Shown here: in pieces, positions 1 to 8,854 of the stretch
Numbering within the stretch: the stretch's first letter is position 1
Layout: the number at the start of each line of letters is the position of its first letter
Assembly (NCBI GenBank): GCA_045655005.1
Contig: JAZOOJ010000014.1
Location: 1-20,841, forward strand
Source of the DNA: UMGS1908 sp045655005
GTDB lineage: Bacteria > Bacillota > Clostridia > Christensenellales > UBA1242
Reading direction: 5' to 3'
Length of the DNA stretch: 20,841 bases
Notes under the pieces: model-generated
Told to the model about the DNA's origin: nothing
What the model saw: the letters and a program-made list of their open reading frames with translations, nothing else
The model's database searches: none
Made by a program: the position numbers and the translations under genes

Positions 1-1836
1 TATTTCAACATATGTTAAAGTGTTTGGTTGTTGAAAGTTCGCTGGGGTTTTATTTTTATAAAGTAATTCAAATAATTTCTTTACAAAAAGCGTAGGGTAG
101 GTACTACCTTTAATTGTTTCATGCATAGAGCCATCAATACCTGTCGTGTTTCCAATCCAACAAACGGCAGTATGTTCTGTTGTAAATGATGCATTCCAAG
201 CATCCATATTTGATTCATTTGTAGCATTTGTTCCAGTTTTTGAAGCTACAAAATCGCCTACATTTTTAATTTTTCTTCCTGTACCATAATTTGCAACGCT
301 TTTTAGCATATCGGTCAAAATATATGCTGTTTCTTCGCTCATAACTTGAATTTCTTCTGGTTTATGTTCATACACAGTTTTATCATCTATTGATATTGAT
401 TTTATAAAGGTTGGTTTTACAAAACTTCCGCCTCGTGCAATTGCAACATAACTTCCTGCGAGTTCGGATATTGTAATACCATCAGTAAACCCACCAAGTG
501 CAATAGCAAGGTTATTGTCATCTTGGCTGAATATTATTCCTGCGTTCCCTGCAAATTGTTTTGCCTTTGAAAGACCTACTTCGTGTAATAATTTAACGGC
601 AGGAATGTTTGTGCTTCTTACAACATTATCTCTTAAACTTGTATATCCGTAATAAAGTTTTGTTGCATTATGTGGGGTGTATCCGTCAATATTGATTGGT
701 TCGTCTAAGATAAGCGAAGATGGCACATAGCCGTTATATTCAATGGCAGGTCCATAAACTAAAATTGGTTTAATTGTGCTTGCTGGTTGTCGCCTTAGTT
801 TCATAAGGTTGTATTTGCTATTACCAACAAATGCGATGATTCCGCCAGTTTTGTTATCTATTACAATGGACGAGATATCTGGCTCGTAATCATTTATATT
901 TTTTACAATATATTTTTTGCTGTTGACCATATCTTCAGCTTCAGTTTGTAAAGATGGGCTTAGGTATGTAGCAATCTTTACCTTTTTATTACTTGGAAGT
1001 TCATTAACTCCCAATATTTGACAAGCCTCTTTAATTGCATAACTCATATAATTGCTGAAGTTAGTTGATTCTTTATTAATCGATATATTTTCAAGTTCAT
1101 CAATTGCAATGATTTTATCATTTTCAGAAATATATCCTTGCTCTTGCATAAGCGAAAGGACCAATTTCCCTTTTTCAATTGCTATATCAAGATTAATTAT
1201 TGGGTTGTATGTACTTGGGGCGGATATTATTCCTGCAAGCATTGCACTTTCTGCAAGAGATAATTCTTCTGCACTTTTATTAAAATATAAAAGACTTGCA
1301 CTTTGAATACCATAACAGTTGTTGCCAAAATATATTGTGTTTAAATACATCTCTAATATTTCATCTTTAGTGTAATTTTTTTCTAATTCAGATGCAAGTT
1401 TAATTTCAGTTAACTTCCTTTTGATGGTGCGTTCGCTGTTTGTATGTGTGTTTTTAATAAGTTGCTGAGGAATTGTCGAGCCTCCTTCGACTATACCATT
1501 CGCTTTGATATTGTTTTTTAATGCACCAAAAATTCTTACTATATCATATCCACTGTGCTTATAAAATCGTTTATCTTCTTTTGCGATAAAAGCATTTATG
1601 GTAAAGTCATTTAAATTTTCTATTTTAATTTCAGAAGCAATAGAAGATATTTGGTTCCCGTCAAAACTTGAAAAAGTGGTGTTTTTAATATTGCCCGTTA
1701 AATTATTGTGGTTTAAGGTAAATGCTTTTGTGGAGGTATGAAATATCCAATAGCAAGTCAATATGCCAACAATGCACAATATTATACCTGAAATAAATAT
1801 ATACTTGAATATTTTTTTACCCTTGCCACGCTTCAT
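1..1836 (-). CDS. Class A penicillin-binding protein (bifunctional transglycosylase/transpeptidase), 3' end cut by window edge
   Basis: Polymerises lipid II glycan strands and cross-links stem peptides on the outer face of the membrane. The minus frame stays open from ATG 1836 to base 1, giving 612 codons without a stop, so the C-terminus lies outside. Seen: a basic N-terminus and one membrane anchor (about residues 10-32); a GT51 domain with EDKRFYKHSG (catalytic Glu87), GGSTIPQQL (118-126) and the downstream RKLTEIKLASELE and YLNTIYFG motifs; a transpeptidase domain with ASTIKP (nucleophile Ser353, Lys356), STN (408-410) and KTGTN (Lys533). All catalytic residues are present, so it should be active. 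The ribosome site before the start is weak (TAAGG), and no clear minus-strand promoter was found in the short gap to the divergent miaB. The PBP1a/2c/4-type subclass cannot be settled from motifs alone. Confidence 0.95.
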   Translation of the reverse strand, partial: MKRGKGKKIFKYIFISGIILCIVGILTCYWIFHTSTKAFTLNHNNLTGNIKNTTFSSFDGNQISSIASEIKIENLNDFTINAFIAKEDKRFYKHSGYDIVRIFGALKNNIKANGIVEGGSTIPQQLIKNTHTNSERTIKRKLTEIKLASELEKNYTKDEILEMYLNTIYFGNNCYGIQSASLLYFNKSAEELSLAESAMLAGIISAPSTYNPIINLDIAIEKGKLVLSLMQEQGYISENDKIIAIDELENISINKESTNFSNYMSYAIKEACQILGVNELPSNKKVKIATYLSPSLQTEAEDMVNSKKYIVKNINDYEPDISSIVIDNKTGGIIAFVGNSKYNLMKLRRQPASTIKPILVYGPAIEYNGYVPSSLILDEPINIDGYTPHNATKLYYGYTSLRDNVVRSTNIPAVKLLHEVGLSKAKQFAGNAGIIFSQDDNNLAIALGGFTDGITISELAGSYVAIARGGSFVKPTFIKSISIDDKTVYEHKPEEIQVMSEETAYILTDMLKSVANYGTGRKIKNVGDFVASKTGTNATNESNMDAWNASFTTEHTAVCWIGNTTGIDGSMHETIKGSTYPTLFVKKLFELLYKNKTPANFQQPNTLTYVEI

Positions 1837-1887
1837 AACCTTAGTATTTATCGATATAAAGTGATTTATTCAAAATTGAATATTTTG

Positions 1888-1916
1888 TTGAAAAATATCA
1901 AAATTCATTGTATAAT
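1888..1916 (+). promoter_or_regulatory. Sigma-A-type promoter of the miaB-mutS-mutL-miaA operon
   Basis: TTGAAA at 1888-1893 and a consensus TATAAT at 1911-1916 are separated by exactly 17 bases. The expected transcription start, about 7 bases past the -10, falls near 1923, only 3 bases before the ATG at 1926. The promoter therefore predicts a leaderless or nearly leaderless transcript and rules out the upstream in-frame ATG at 1908. Confidence 0.8.
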
Positions 1917-1925
1917 ATACACATT

Positions 1926-3266
1926 ATGGAAAAAAATTATAAAAATTGGAATTATTTTATTCAAACATTTGGCTGTCAAATGAATGTTCACGAAAGTGAA
2001 AAAATGGCAGGCGTATTAAAAAACTTAGGAATGGGAGAGGCTGTTTCCCCTACTGAAGCAGATGTGGTTGTTATAAACACATGTGCTATTCGTGAAAGTG
2101 CCGAAAAAAAGATTGAAAGTTTTATCGGAAACTTAAAGAATCCAAAGGCAAAAGGTATTGTAAAGTGCGTTGTTTTGGTTGGCTGTATGACACAGCAAAC
2201 TGGGCGTGCTGAATCAATTAAGAAGAAATTTCCTTTTGTTGATTTGATTATAGGAACAATGAACTTATCTAATTTCAAAGAATTGTTCCTTGAATGGGGA
2301 AACTCAAACAAATCTCAAATAGAGATTTTAGAGGCAAGGACGAATAAAGACATTGAAGAAATCAATCGAACAAGTGGTGTTAATGCATGGGTTAACATAT
2401 CTTTTGGTTGCAATAATTTCTGCACATATTGTATTGTTCCATATGTTAGAGGTAGGGAAATTAGCAGGCCAATGCCAGATATAATTTCAGAGGTAAAAGG
2501 ACTATTAGAAAAAGGCTATAAGCAAATCACATTGCTTGGTCAAAATGTAAACTCGTATGGTAATGATATCGAAGATGAAAATATTACATTTGCAAATCTT
2601 TTGCGTGAAATTGACAAACTTGATTTTAAGTTTAGATTACGTTTTATGACAAGTCATCCAAAAGATTTGAATGATGATGTGATTAGGGCTATTAAAGAGG
2701 GTAAACATATTTGTCATTCAATTCATCTTCCAGCACAAAGTGGAAGTACAAAAGTCTTAAAAGAGATGAACAGAAAATATTCAAGGGAACATTATTTTGG
2801 TCTTGTATCAAGAATAAAAGAACAAATTCCAGATGTAGAACTTACAACTGATATTATTGTTGGTTTCCCTGATGAATCCGATGAAGATTTTGAAGATACT
2901 TTAAGCCTTATACGTTTTGCAAGGTACCAACAAATTTTCGGCTTCATTTACAGCAAACGCCGTGGAACAGTTGCTGAAAAAATGCAAAATCAAATACCTT
3001 TGCCAGTCAAGAAAGAAAGACTCGCAAGGCTTATTGAACTCGAAAGAGAAATAGCAAGTGAAATTTCGGCAAGTTATGTTGGAAAGATTGTTGAAGTGTT
3101 GATTGAAGGAACAAATAAAAACTTTTTAGTTGGTTCAACAGACCAAAATAAAAACGTAAACATTGTAATGCCAGAAAACACAAAAATTGAAGAATTGGTA
3201 GGCAACTTTGTAGATGTTAAGATTACAAGCTCAAAACTTACCGTACTTTATGGAGAAATTATTTAA
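1926..3266 (+). CDS. miaB: tRNA-2-methylthio-N6-dimethylallyladenosine synthase MiaB
   Basis: Radical SAM methylthiotransferase that converts i6A37 to ms2i6A37 in tRNAs reading UNN codons, acting after MiaA, whose gene lies at the end of the same operon. With the start at 1926 the protein has 446 aa, normal for the family. Seen: an N-terminal UPF0004 domain with the auxiliary-cluster cysteines Cys17 (QTFGCQMN), Cys53 (NTCAIRESAE) and Cys87 (VGCMTQQ); the radical SAM CxxxCxxC motif at Cys162, Cys166 and Cys169; and a C-terminal TRAM domain (about residues 380-446). The ATG at 1908 lies on the -10 element, so I chose 1926 although no Shine-Dalgarno site precedes it. The stop codon directly abuts the mutS ATG. 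Confidence 0.97.
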   Translation: MEKNYKNWNYFIQTFGCQMNVHESEKMAGVLKNLGMGEAVSPTEADVVVINTCAIRESAEKKIESFIGNLKNPKAKGIVKCVVLVGCMTQQTGRAESIKKKFPFVDLIIGTMNLSNFKELFLEWGNSNKSQIEILEARTNKDIEEINRTSGVNAWVNISFGCNNFCTYCIVPYVRGREISRPMPDIISEVKGLLEKGYKQITLLGQNVNSYGNDIEDENITFANLLREIDKLDFKFRLRFMTSHPKDLNDDVIRAIKEGKHICHSIHLPAQSGSTKVLKEMNRKYSREHYFGLVSRIKEQIPDVELTTDIIVGFPDESDEDFEDTLSLIRFARYQQIFGFIYSKRRGTVAEKMQNQIPLPVKKERLARLIELEREIASEISASYVGKIVEVLIEGTNKNFLVGSTDQNKNVNIVMPENTKIEELVGNFVDVKITSSKLTVLYGEII

Positions 3267-5867
3267 ATGATTATAGACAGAAATAAACTATCAAAAGCAA
3301 TGTTAAAATACGTAGAAACAAAAGATAAAAATCCAGATGCACTTTTGTTTTATCAACTTGGCGATTTTTACGAAATGTTTTTTGATGATGCAATAATTAC
3401 TTCAAAGGTTTTAGATTTGACCCTTACAGGTAAAGATTGTGGGCTTTCTGAGAGGGCTCCAATGTGTGGTATTCCAATTCACGCAATTGACAATTACTTA
3501 CCAAAACTTGTTCAAGCTGGTTATAAAGTTGTTTTATGCAACCAAGTATCTGAACCAAATCCTAAAAGTAAAGAACTGGTAGAACGTGATATTGTAAAAA
3601 TTGTCACAGCAGGTACATTGACTGATAATCTTGACGATAAAAGAAATAACTACATTATGAGTATCGCAAAGCAAAAAGAAAAAATTGCTTTAGCATATGC
3701 TGATATTACAACGGGCAAATTAAATCTTTTGAATGTAGAAAGTCCAAAAGATTTAGAAGACGCAATAGCACGGGTTTGCCCCGCTGAAATTATTTGCAAC
3801 AGAGAAGCAAAAGAGGTTGAAGAATTTATTGTTGGTATTAAGTTAAATATTGTACCTAAATTTGCAATTTTTGAAACAGCGTCTTATGGCTTTGAAAAAG
3901 CAGAAAAGGTATTAAAAAATCATTTTAATGTAAACAGTTTAACCGTCTTTGATATTGCTGAAAATAATAGAATTGGCGTAATGGCTACTGGTGGATTAAT
4001 TGAATATTTGACTGAAACACAAAAACGAAGTCTTGCCAATATTAATCGTGTTGAAGTCGAAAGACCTAAAATTTATATGCATCTTGATAGTAATACAAGA
4101 AAAAACCTTGAACTTACCGAGAATATGACCACAAGAAAGAAAAAAGGTTCTCTTATTGGGTTAATCGATAAAACAAAGACAAGTATGGGCGCAAGAAAAT
4201 TAAGGGCGTTTATTGAGCAACCTTCGGTAATTTCGTCAACTATTAATTCAAGACTGGATGGTATCGAAGAATATTTAAACAATAAAATGCTTACTGATAA
4301 TCTGATTGAAGTCTTGTCAAGCATTTATGATATTGAAAGAATTACAGGGAAAATCGCCTATGGAAGCGTGATGCCAAAAGACTGCGTAACCTTGCGAGAG
4401 TCATTGAAGCGTGCAAAAAAACTAAAAAGATTATTAACTGGAAGCGTAAAATCACCAATTAACTTAAAGTGTATAGAAAATTTAGGTGAATTTGACGAAC
4501 TTATTGACTTGCTTGATCGTGCAATTATTGATGAGCCACCAGTGAACTTAAAAGATGGTGGGTATATTAAACAAGGTTATCACGACGAATTAGATACCTA
4601 TAAGATGGCAAACACTATGGGCAAACAATGGCTTGCAGAACTTGAAATTAAAATTAAAGAAGAAACGGGTATTAAAAACTTAAAGATTTCTTTCAATAGG
4701 GTTTTTGGATATTACATTGAAGTAACAAATTCTCAATTATCTTTGGTACCAGCGAATTGGATTAGAAGACAAACAACGGTTGGTGGTGAAAGATTTATAA
4801 ATGAAGAACTTAAAGTTTTGGAAGATAAAATACTAGCAAGCAGTCACACATCAATTAAGTTAGAGTCCGAACTTTATGCAGAGATTAAGAACATTTTAAA
4901 ATCATATATAAGAGGTTTACAAGATGTTTCTGATGCGATTGCAATTATTGATACATTGATATCGTTAGCTGTTGTAGCCCTTGAAAATAATTGGGTAAGG
5001 CCAGCAATTAATGATTCTGTAAAAGAAATTTCAATTAAAGAGGGTAAACACCCCGTTGTTGAGTCGTTATTAGCGAGTGGAAGTTTTGTGTCGAACGATT
5101 GTCTTCTTGATACAAATGAAAATCGAACAATGATAATTACTGGGCCAAATATGGCAGGTAAAAGTACATTTATGCGTCAAGTTGCAATAATTACATTTCT
5201 TGCCCATATCGGCTCATTTGTTCCTGCAAAAGAAGCAAGAATTGCAATTACAGATAGAATTTTTACAAGAATTGGAGCAAGTGATGATTTGGCTTTTGGT
5301 CAAAGTACATTTATGGTTGAAATGACAGAGGTTGCAAATATTTTACATAATGCGACGAGTAAAAGCCTATTAGTTTTAGATGAAATTGGTCGTGGGACAT
5401 CAACATATGATGGTTTGTCTATTGCTTGGGCAGTTGTTGAATATCTATCTAAACATTTAAATGCAAAGACTCTTTTTGCTACACATTATCACGAACTAAC
5501 CGACCTTGAGGGTAAGATTGATGGAGTAAAGAATTACAAGGTCTTGATTAAAGAAATTAATGATTCTATAATTTTCTTACACAAAATTGCAAGAGGAAGT
5601 GCAAATAAAAGTTTTGGAATAGAAGTTGCAAGTATAGCAGGACTTCCTGCTGAAATTATCTCACGTGCAAAAGAACTTCTATATATCCAAGAAAGTGCGA
5701 ACTCAAAAGCAACAGAAATAAGTTTTGATGCTGTAAAAGGTCAGCAAAAAAACAATATAAATACCGATGAAATCATAAACATTTTAAAAGAAATTGATAT
5801 AAACAACGTTTCGCCACTTGTTGCATTTTCAATTTTACAAGATGTGGTTGAAAAAATAAAAAAGTAA
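3267..5867 (+). CDS. mutS: DNA mismatch repair protein MutS
   Basis: Mismatch-sensing ATPase that starts post-replicative mismatch repair and recruits MutL. It has 866 aa, typical of bacterial MutS1. Seen: the N-terminal mismatch-reading motif GDFYEMF with its Phe-x-Glu; connector, lever and clamp regions; then the ABC-type ATPase with Walker A GPNMAGKST (626-634), the signature/Walker B region DEIGRGTSTYDG (Asp705-Glu706) and ATHYHEL (His740). The C-terminal tail (NILKEIDINNVSPLVAFSIL) resembles the family's helical clamp-binding/dimerisation end. The ATG follows the miaB TAA with no gap, and its Shine-Dalgarno GGAGAA (3252-3257) lies inside the end of miaB, which indicates translational coupling. 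Confidence 0.98.
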   Translation: MIIDRNKLSKAMLKYVETKDKNPDALLFYQLGDFYEMFFDDAIITSKVLDLTLTGKDCGLSERAPMCGIPIHAIDNYLPKLVQAGYKVVLCNQVSEPNPKSKELVERDIVKIVTAGTLTDNLDDKRNNYIMSIAKQKEKIALAYADITTGKLNLLNVESPKDLEDAIARVCPAEIICNREAKEVEEFIVGIKLNIVPKFAIFETASYGFEKAEKVLKNHFNVNSLTVFDIAENNRIGVMATGGLIEYLTETQKRSLANINRVEVERPKIYMHLDSNTRKNLELTENMTTRKKKGSLIGLIDKTKTSMGARKLRAFIEQPSVISSTINSRLDGIEEYLNNKMLTDNLIEVLSSIYDIERITGKIAYGSVMPKDCVTLRESLKRAKKLKRLLTGSVKSPINLKCIENLGEFDELIDLLDRAIIDEPPVNLKDGGYIKQGYHDELDTYKMANTMGKQWLAELEIKIKEETGIKNLKISFNRVFGYYIEVTNSQLSLVPANWIRRQTTVGGERFINEELKVLEDKILASSHTSIKLESELYAEIKNILKSYIRGLQDVSDAIAIIDTLISLAVVALENNWVRPAINDSVKEISIKEGKHPVVESLLASGSFVSNDCLLDTNENRTMIITGPNMAGKSTFMRQVAIITFLAHIGSFVPAKEARIAITDRIFTRIGASDDLAFGQSTFMVEMTEVANILHNATSKSLLVLDEIGRGTSTYDGLSIAWAVVEYLSKHLNAKTLFATHYHELTDLEGKIDGVKNYKVLIKEINDSIIFLHKIARGSANKSFGIEVASIAGLPAEIISRAKELLYIQESANSKATEISFDAVKGQQKNNINTDEIINILKEIDINNVSPLVAFSILQDVVEKIKK

Positions 5868-5894
5868 AAATATTTTAAGGAGGATATTTTCAAT

Positions 5895-7904
5895 ATGCGA
5901 ATTAATGTTTTAGAGCCACGTATTTTTAATAAAATCGCTGCTGGAGAAGTTGTAGAACGCCCAGCATCTATTATTAAAGAATTGGTCGAAAATTGTATTG
6001 ATGCAGGCTCGACTAAAATAAATATTGACATTGAAAATGGTGGTATTACTAAAATTAGAGTAACAGATAATGGTTGTGGCATAGAATTTGAAGATTTAAA
6101 GAAAGCATTTTTGCCTCACGCAACAAGTAAAATATCCTCTGAAAATGATTTGATAGGAATTAAAACTTTAGGGTTTAGAGGTGAGGCACTTGCTTCAATT
6201 GGTGCCGTTTCAGAAGTTGTATTAGTAAGCAAAACCAAAGACTCTGATGTCGGTGGTAAAATTGAGATTTCCGGTGGAGATATTTTAGAACCTACAATTT
6301 GTGGGGTAGATAGTGGTACAGACATTACTGTTAAAAATCTTTTCTTTAATGTGCCCGCACGTGCTAAGTTTTTAAAAAAACCAAAAACTGAGGAAAGTGA
6401 AATAACAAATCTTGTTGAGCGTTTTATTTTGGCTAATCCATGTGTCAGTATAAAATATGTCATCGACGGAAAGATAAAATATATAAGTAATGGCGGTGGA
6501 ATGACCGATTCTATTTATGAAGTTTATGGAAAAGAAGCTATTGATAATATAATCTACTTAGAGAATGATTTTGGTGCTTTAAAAATTTATGGTTATATTG
6601 GTAAACCTGCTTTTACAAAACCAAATAAGACCTATCAAACTATAATTTTAAATAACAGATACATTCAAAACCAAACTATTGCAAGTGCCGTGCATAATGC
6701 TTATGGTGACATTTTAATGAAAAAGCAATTCCCGTTTTATGTATTGTATGTAGATATAGACTATGAATCGGTAGATGTAAATGTTCACCCAAATAAGATG
6801 GAAGTAAGATTTGAAAATGGCGGAGCAATATATTCAAAAGTTTTTGAAAGTGTAAATAGAGCAATTAATGGTATTGATTTTACAAAAACTTTATCTACAT
6901 CTGATTTGGGGATTGATTACAGCACTCCTATCCCAACACAAGAAGCTGAAATTGTGATTATGGAAAGTTCGTCGCATAAGACATCGGGGACCGCAGAACC
7001 TAACATTGTAGAAATTGAAAAGCAAGAAGCTTTTAAAGGGTTAAATACATCTATTACAGTCGAAGAAGCCAATCATAAACTAAGCGATGAAAGCGAACGT
7101 ATTATAGCCGAAGAAAATAAGAAAATGCAGACTATATTATCTGCTATTGCAATAACTGCTGATAATTCGCTTATGAAAGATGGTGTAACCGTTGGAAGCA
7201 GGTTGTTTCAACAAATGCAAAAAGAATATGAAGATAACATTTCTAATGCTAAAAAGACGTCAAATCAATATGAATATGACAATAAAATTGTTGAACAACA
7301 AAGTATAGTAGAACACAAAAATAAAATTGATTATAAAGTTATTGGCGTTGCATTTAAAACCTACATAATTGTTGAGTATAATAATAAATTGTTGTTTATT
7401 GACCAACACGCTGGACACGAAAGATTGTTGTATGACAAATTTATGAATAAAGTTAATAACGACACCGACAAACTAACTCAAAGTTTATTGTTTCCATTTA
7501 TAGTTGATGTTAACCATTTAGAATTTGATTACTTGACTGAAAATCTTGAAGACCTTAAAAATCTTGGTTTTGAAATTGACAGTTTTGGAGATAATTGCTT
7601 CAAAGTTACCGCTGTCCCTTATATGCTTGCAGAAATGGATTTAAAAGCATTTTTTGACGATGTTTTAAGCGATATTAAGTCTGTAAAAATTAAAACATAT
7701 GATGAAACTATAAAAAATCGATTTGCTACACTTGCGTGTAAGTCGGCAGTAAAAGCAGGTGACGAACTTGCTCCAAGCGAAATAGAACATCTTTTGAAAG
7801 AATTTGCTATACAAAATACAAAATTATTATGCCCACATGGACGTCCTATTGTTGTAGAAGTATCAAAAAACGAAGTCGAAAAATGGTTTAAACGAATTGT
7901 TTAG
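5895..7904 (+). CDS. mutL: DNA mismatch repair protein MutL (endonuclease-type)
   Basis: GHKL ATPase that couples MutS mismatch recognition to strand incision. It has 669 aa. Seen: an N-terminal ATPase with KIAAGEVVERP, KELVENCIDAG, DNGCGI and GFRGEALASI; a variable, charged linker (about 330-470); and a C-terminal endonuclease domain with DQHAGHERLLYD (503-514), ACKSAVKAG (from 614), CPHGRP (646-651) and FKR at 665-667. These C-terminal metal-site motifs mark the nicking MutL type of bacteria without MutH. One oddity is that the final acid of the DQHA(X)2E(X)4E motif is Asp514 rather than Glu. A strong AAGGAGG lies 27 bases or less after the mutS stop, and the gene ends 9 bases before miaA. 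Confidence 0.98.
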   Translation: MRINVLEPRIFNKIAAGEVVERPASIIKELVENCIDAGSTKINIDIENGGITKIRVTDNGCGIEFEDLKKAFLPHATSKISSENDLIGIKTLGFRGEALASIGAVSEVVLVSKTKDSDVGGKIEISGGDILEPTICGVDSGTDITVKNLFFNVPARAKFLKKPKTEESEITNLVERFILANPCVSIKYVIDGKIKYISNGGGMTDSIYEVYGKEAIDNIIYLENDFGALKIYGYIGKPAFTKPNKTYQTIILNNRYIQNQTIASAVHNAYGDILMKKQFPFYVLYVDIDYESVDVNVHPNKMEVRFENGGAIYSKVFESVNRAINGIDFTKTLSTSDLGIDYSTPIPTQEAEIVIMESSSHKTSGTAEPNIVEIEKQEAFKGLNTSITVEEANHKLSDESERIIAEENKKMQTILSAIAITADNSLMKDGVTVGSRLFQQMQKEYEDNISNAKKTSNQYEYDNKIVEQQSIVEHKNKIDYKVIGVAFKTYIIVEYNNKLLFIDQHAGHERLLYDKFMNKVNNDTDKLTQSLLFPFIVDVNHLEFDYLTENLEDLKNLGFEIDSFGDNCFKVTAVPYMLAEMDLKAFFDDVLSDIKSVKIKTYDETIKNRFATLACKSAVKAGDELAPSEIEHLLKEFAIQNTKLLCPHGRPIVVEVSKNEVEKWFKRIV

Positions 7905-7913
7905 AGAGGAGTT

Positions 7914-8825
7914 ATGGCAAAGAAAAAAATAGTGTGCATTGTGGGGCCGACTGGTGTAGGAAAAACTGCAATCAGCCTAGAACTTGCTTCATTGTTTAAT
8001 GGTGAGGTTATTTCAGCCGATAGTATGCAAATATATAAACATATGGATATCGGAACAGCAAAAATAATGCCTAATGAAATGAATGGCATCACACATCATT
8101 TGTTAGATATTGTAGAACCAACGGAAGAATTTTCAGTAGCCGAATGGAAAATTTTAGCCGAAGAAAAAATTGAAGAAATTTCCAGTCGTGGTCGAATTCC
8201 ATTTATTGTTGGTGGCACGGGTCTATACATAAACGCATTAATCAACAATTATCAATTTTACAATTCTGAACGAAATACTGAAATTACTTCAAAATATGAA
8301 AAAATATTAAAAGAAGACGGCGTAGAAAAATTGTACCAAATGCTTAAAGAAAAGGACCATGAATTTGCTAAAACAGTTGACCCCAAAAAATCACGCGCAA
8401 TAATCAGGTATTTGGAAATTTTAGAAAGTGGCGACGTTGACTTAAAAGTAAAAGACGAAGAACAAAAGTATGATTATTGCTTAATTGGTCTAACTACTGA
8501 AAGAGAAAAACTATATGAAAACATCAACCTAAGGGTTGATAAAATGATGTTAGATGGCTTAGAAAATGAAGTGACTAATTTAGTAAACAATTTTGGGTTG
8601 AACTCATCAATGCAAAGTGCAGGTGCCATAGGTTACAGGGAGTTTTGGGAGTACTTTAAAGGTGAAATAAGTCAAGAGCAAATGATAGCACTTATAAAGC
8701 AACACTCCAGAAATTATGCAAAACGTCAATTAACATTTATGAGAACAATGAAGAATCTTGAATGGTTTGAAAAAGAACAAAAAGACCAAATTATAACAAG
8801 GGTTAAAAATTTCTTAAAAAAATAA
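7914..8825 (+). CDS. miaA: tRNA dimethylallyltransferase MiaA
   Basis: Transfers a dimethylallyl group from DMAPP to N6 of A37 in tRNA, producing the i6A substrate for MiaB. It has 303 aa, normal length. Seen: the P-loop GPTGVGKT (11-18), SADSMQIYKHMDIGTAK, HHLLDIVEP, the IVGGTGLYINAL segment and the C-terminal GAIGYREFWEY and NYAKRQLTFMR motifs. The last motif has Phe-Met where many homologues have Trp-Phe. The ribosome site GAGAGGAG overlaps the mutL stop, so the pair is probably coupled. The stop codon lies inside the first arm of the downstream hairpin. No hfq follows, although many Clostridia have it here (established knowledge of the neighbourhood). Confidence 0.97.
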   Translation: MAKKKIVCIVGPTGVGKTAISLELASLFNGEVISADSMQIYKHMDIGTAKIMPNEMNGITHHLLDIVEPTEEFSVAEWKILAEEKIEEISSRGRIPFIVGGTGLYINALINNYQFYNSERNTEITSKYEKILKEDGVEKLYQMLKEKDHEFAKTVDPKKSRAIIRYLEILESGDVDLKVKDEEQKYDYCLIGLTTEREKLYENINLRVDKMMLDGLENEVTNLVNNFGLNSSMQSAGAIGYREFWEYFKGEISQEQMIALIKQHSRNYAKRQLTFMRTMKNLEWFEKEQKDQIITRVKNFLKK

Positions 8826-8854
8826 GCAAGTACATTGATTTGTACTTGCTTATT
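8821..8854. terminator. Bidirectional intrinsic terminator between miaA and the acyltransferase
   Basis: A perfect 14-bp stem (8821-8834 with 8841-8854) closes a 6-base loop. The T-run is strong for minus-strand transcripts (reading into the end of miaA) and weaker for plus-strand ones. The stem contains the miaA stop codon and touches the stop codon of the convergent gene. Confidence 0.9.

Noticed and set aside
1..14. 14-base match TATTTCAACATATG shared with 10044-10057 as a possible repeat or att site
   Set aside because: One copy is coding and the other intergenic, with no extended similarity; expected by chance in AT-rich DNA.
1052..1306. 84-codon plus-strand frame inside the penicillin-binding protein gene
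   Set aside because: Antisense shadow of the clearly coding minus frame with intact GT51 motifs; no ribosome site.
1908..1925. In-frame ATG at 1908 as the miaB start
   Set aside because: It overlaps the TATAAT at 1911-1916 and would lie upstream of the predicted transcription start.
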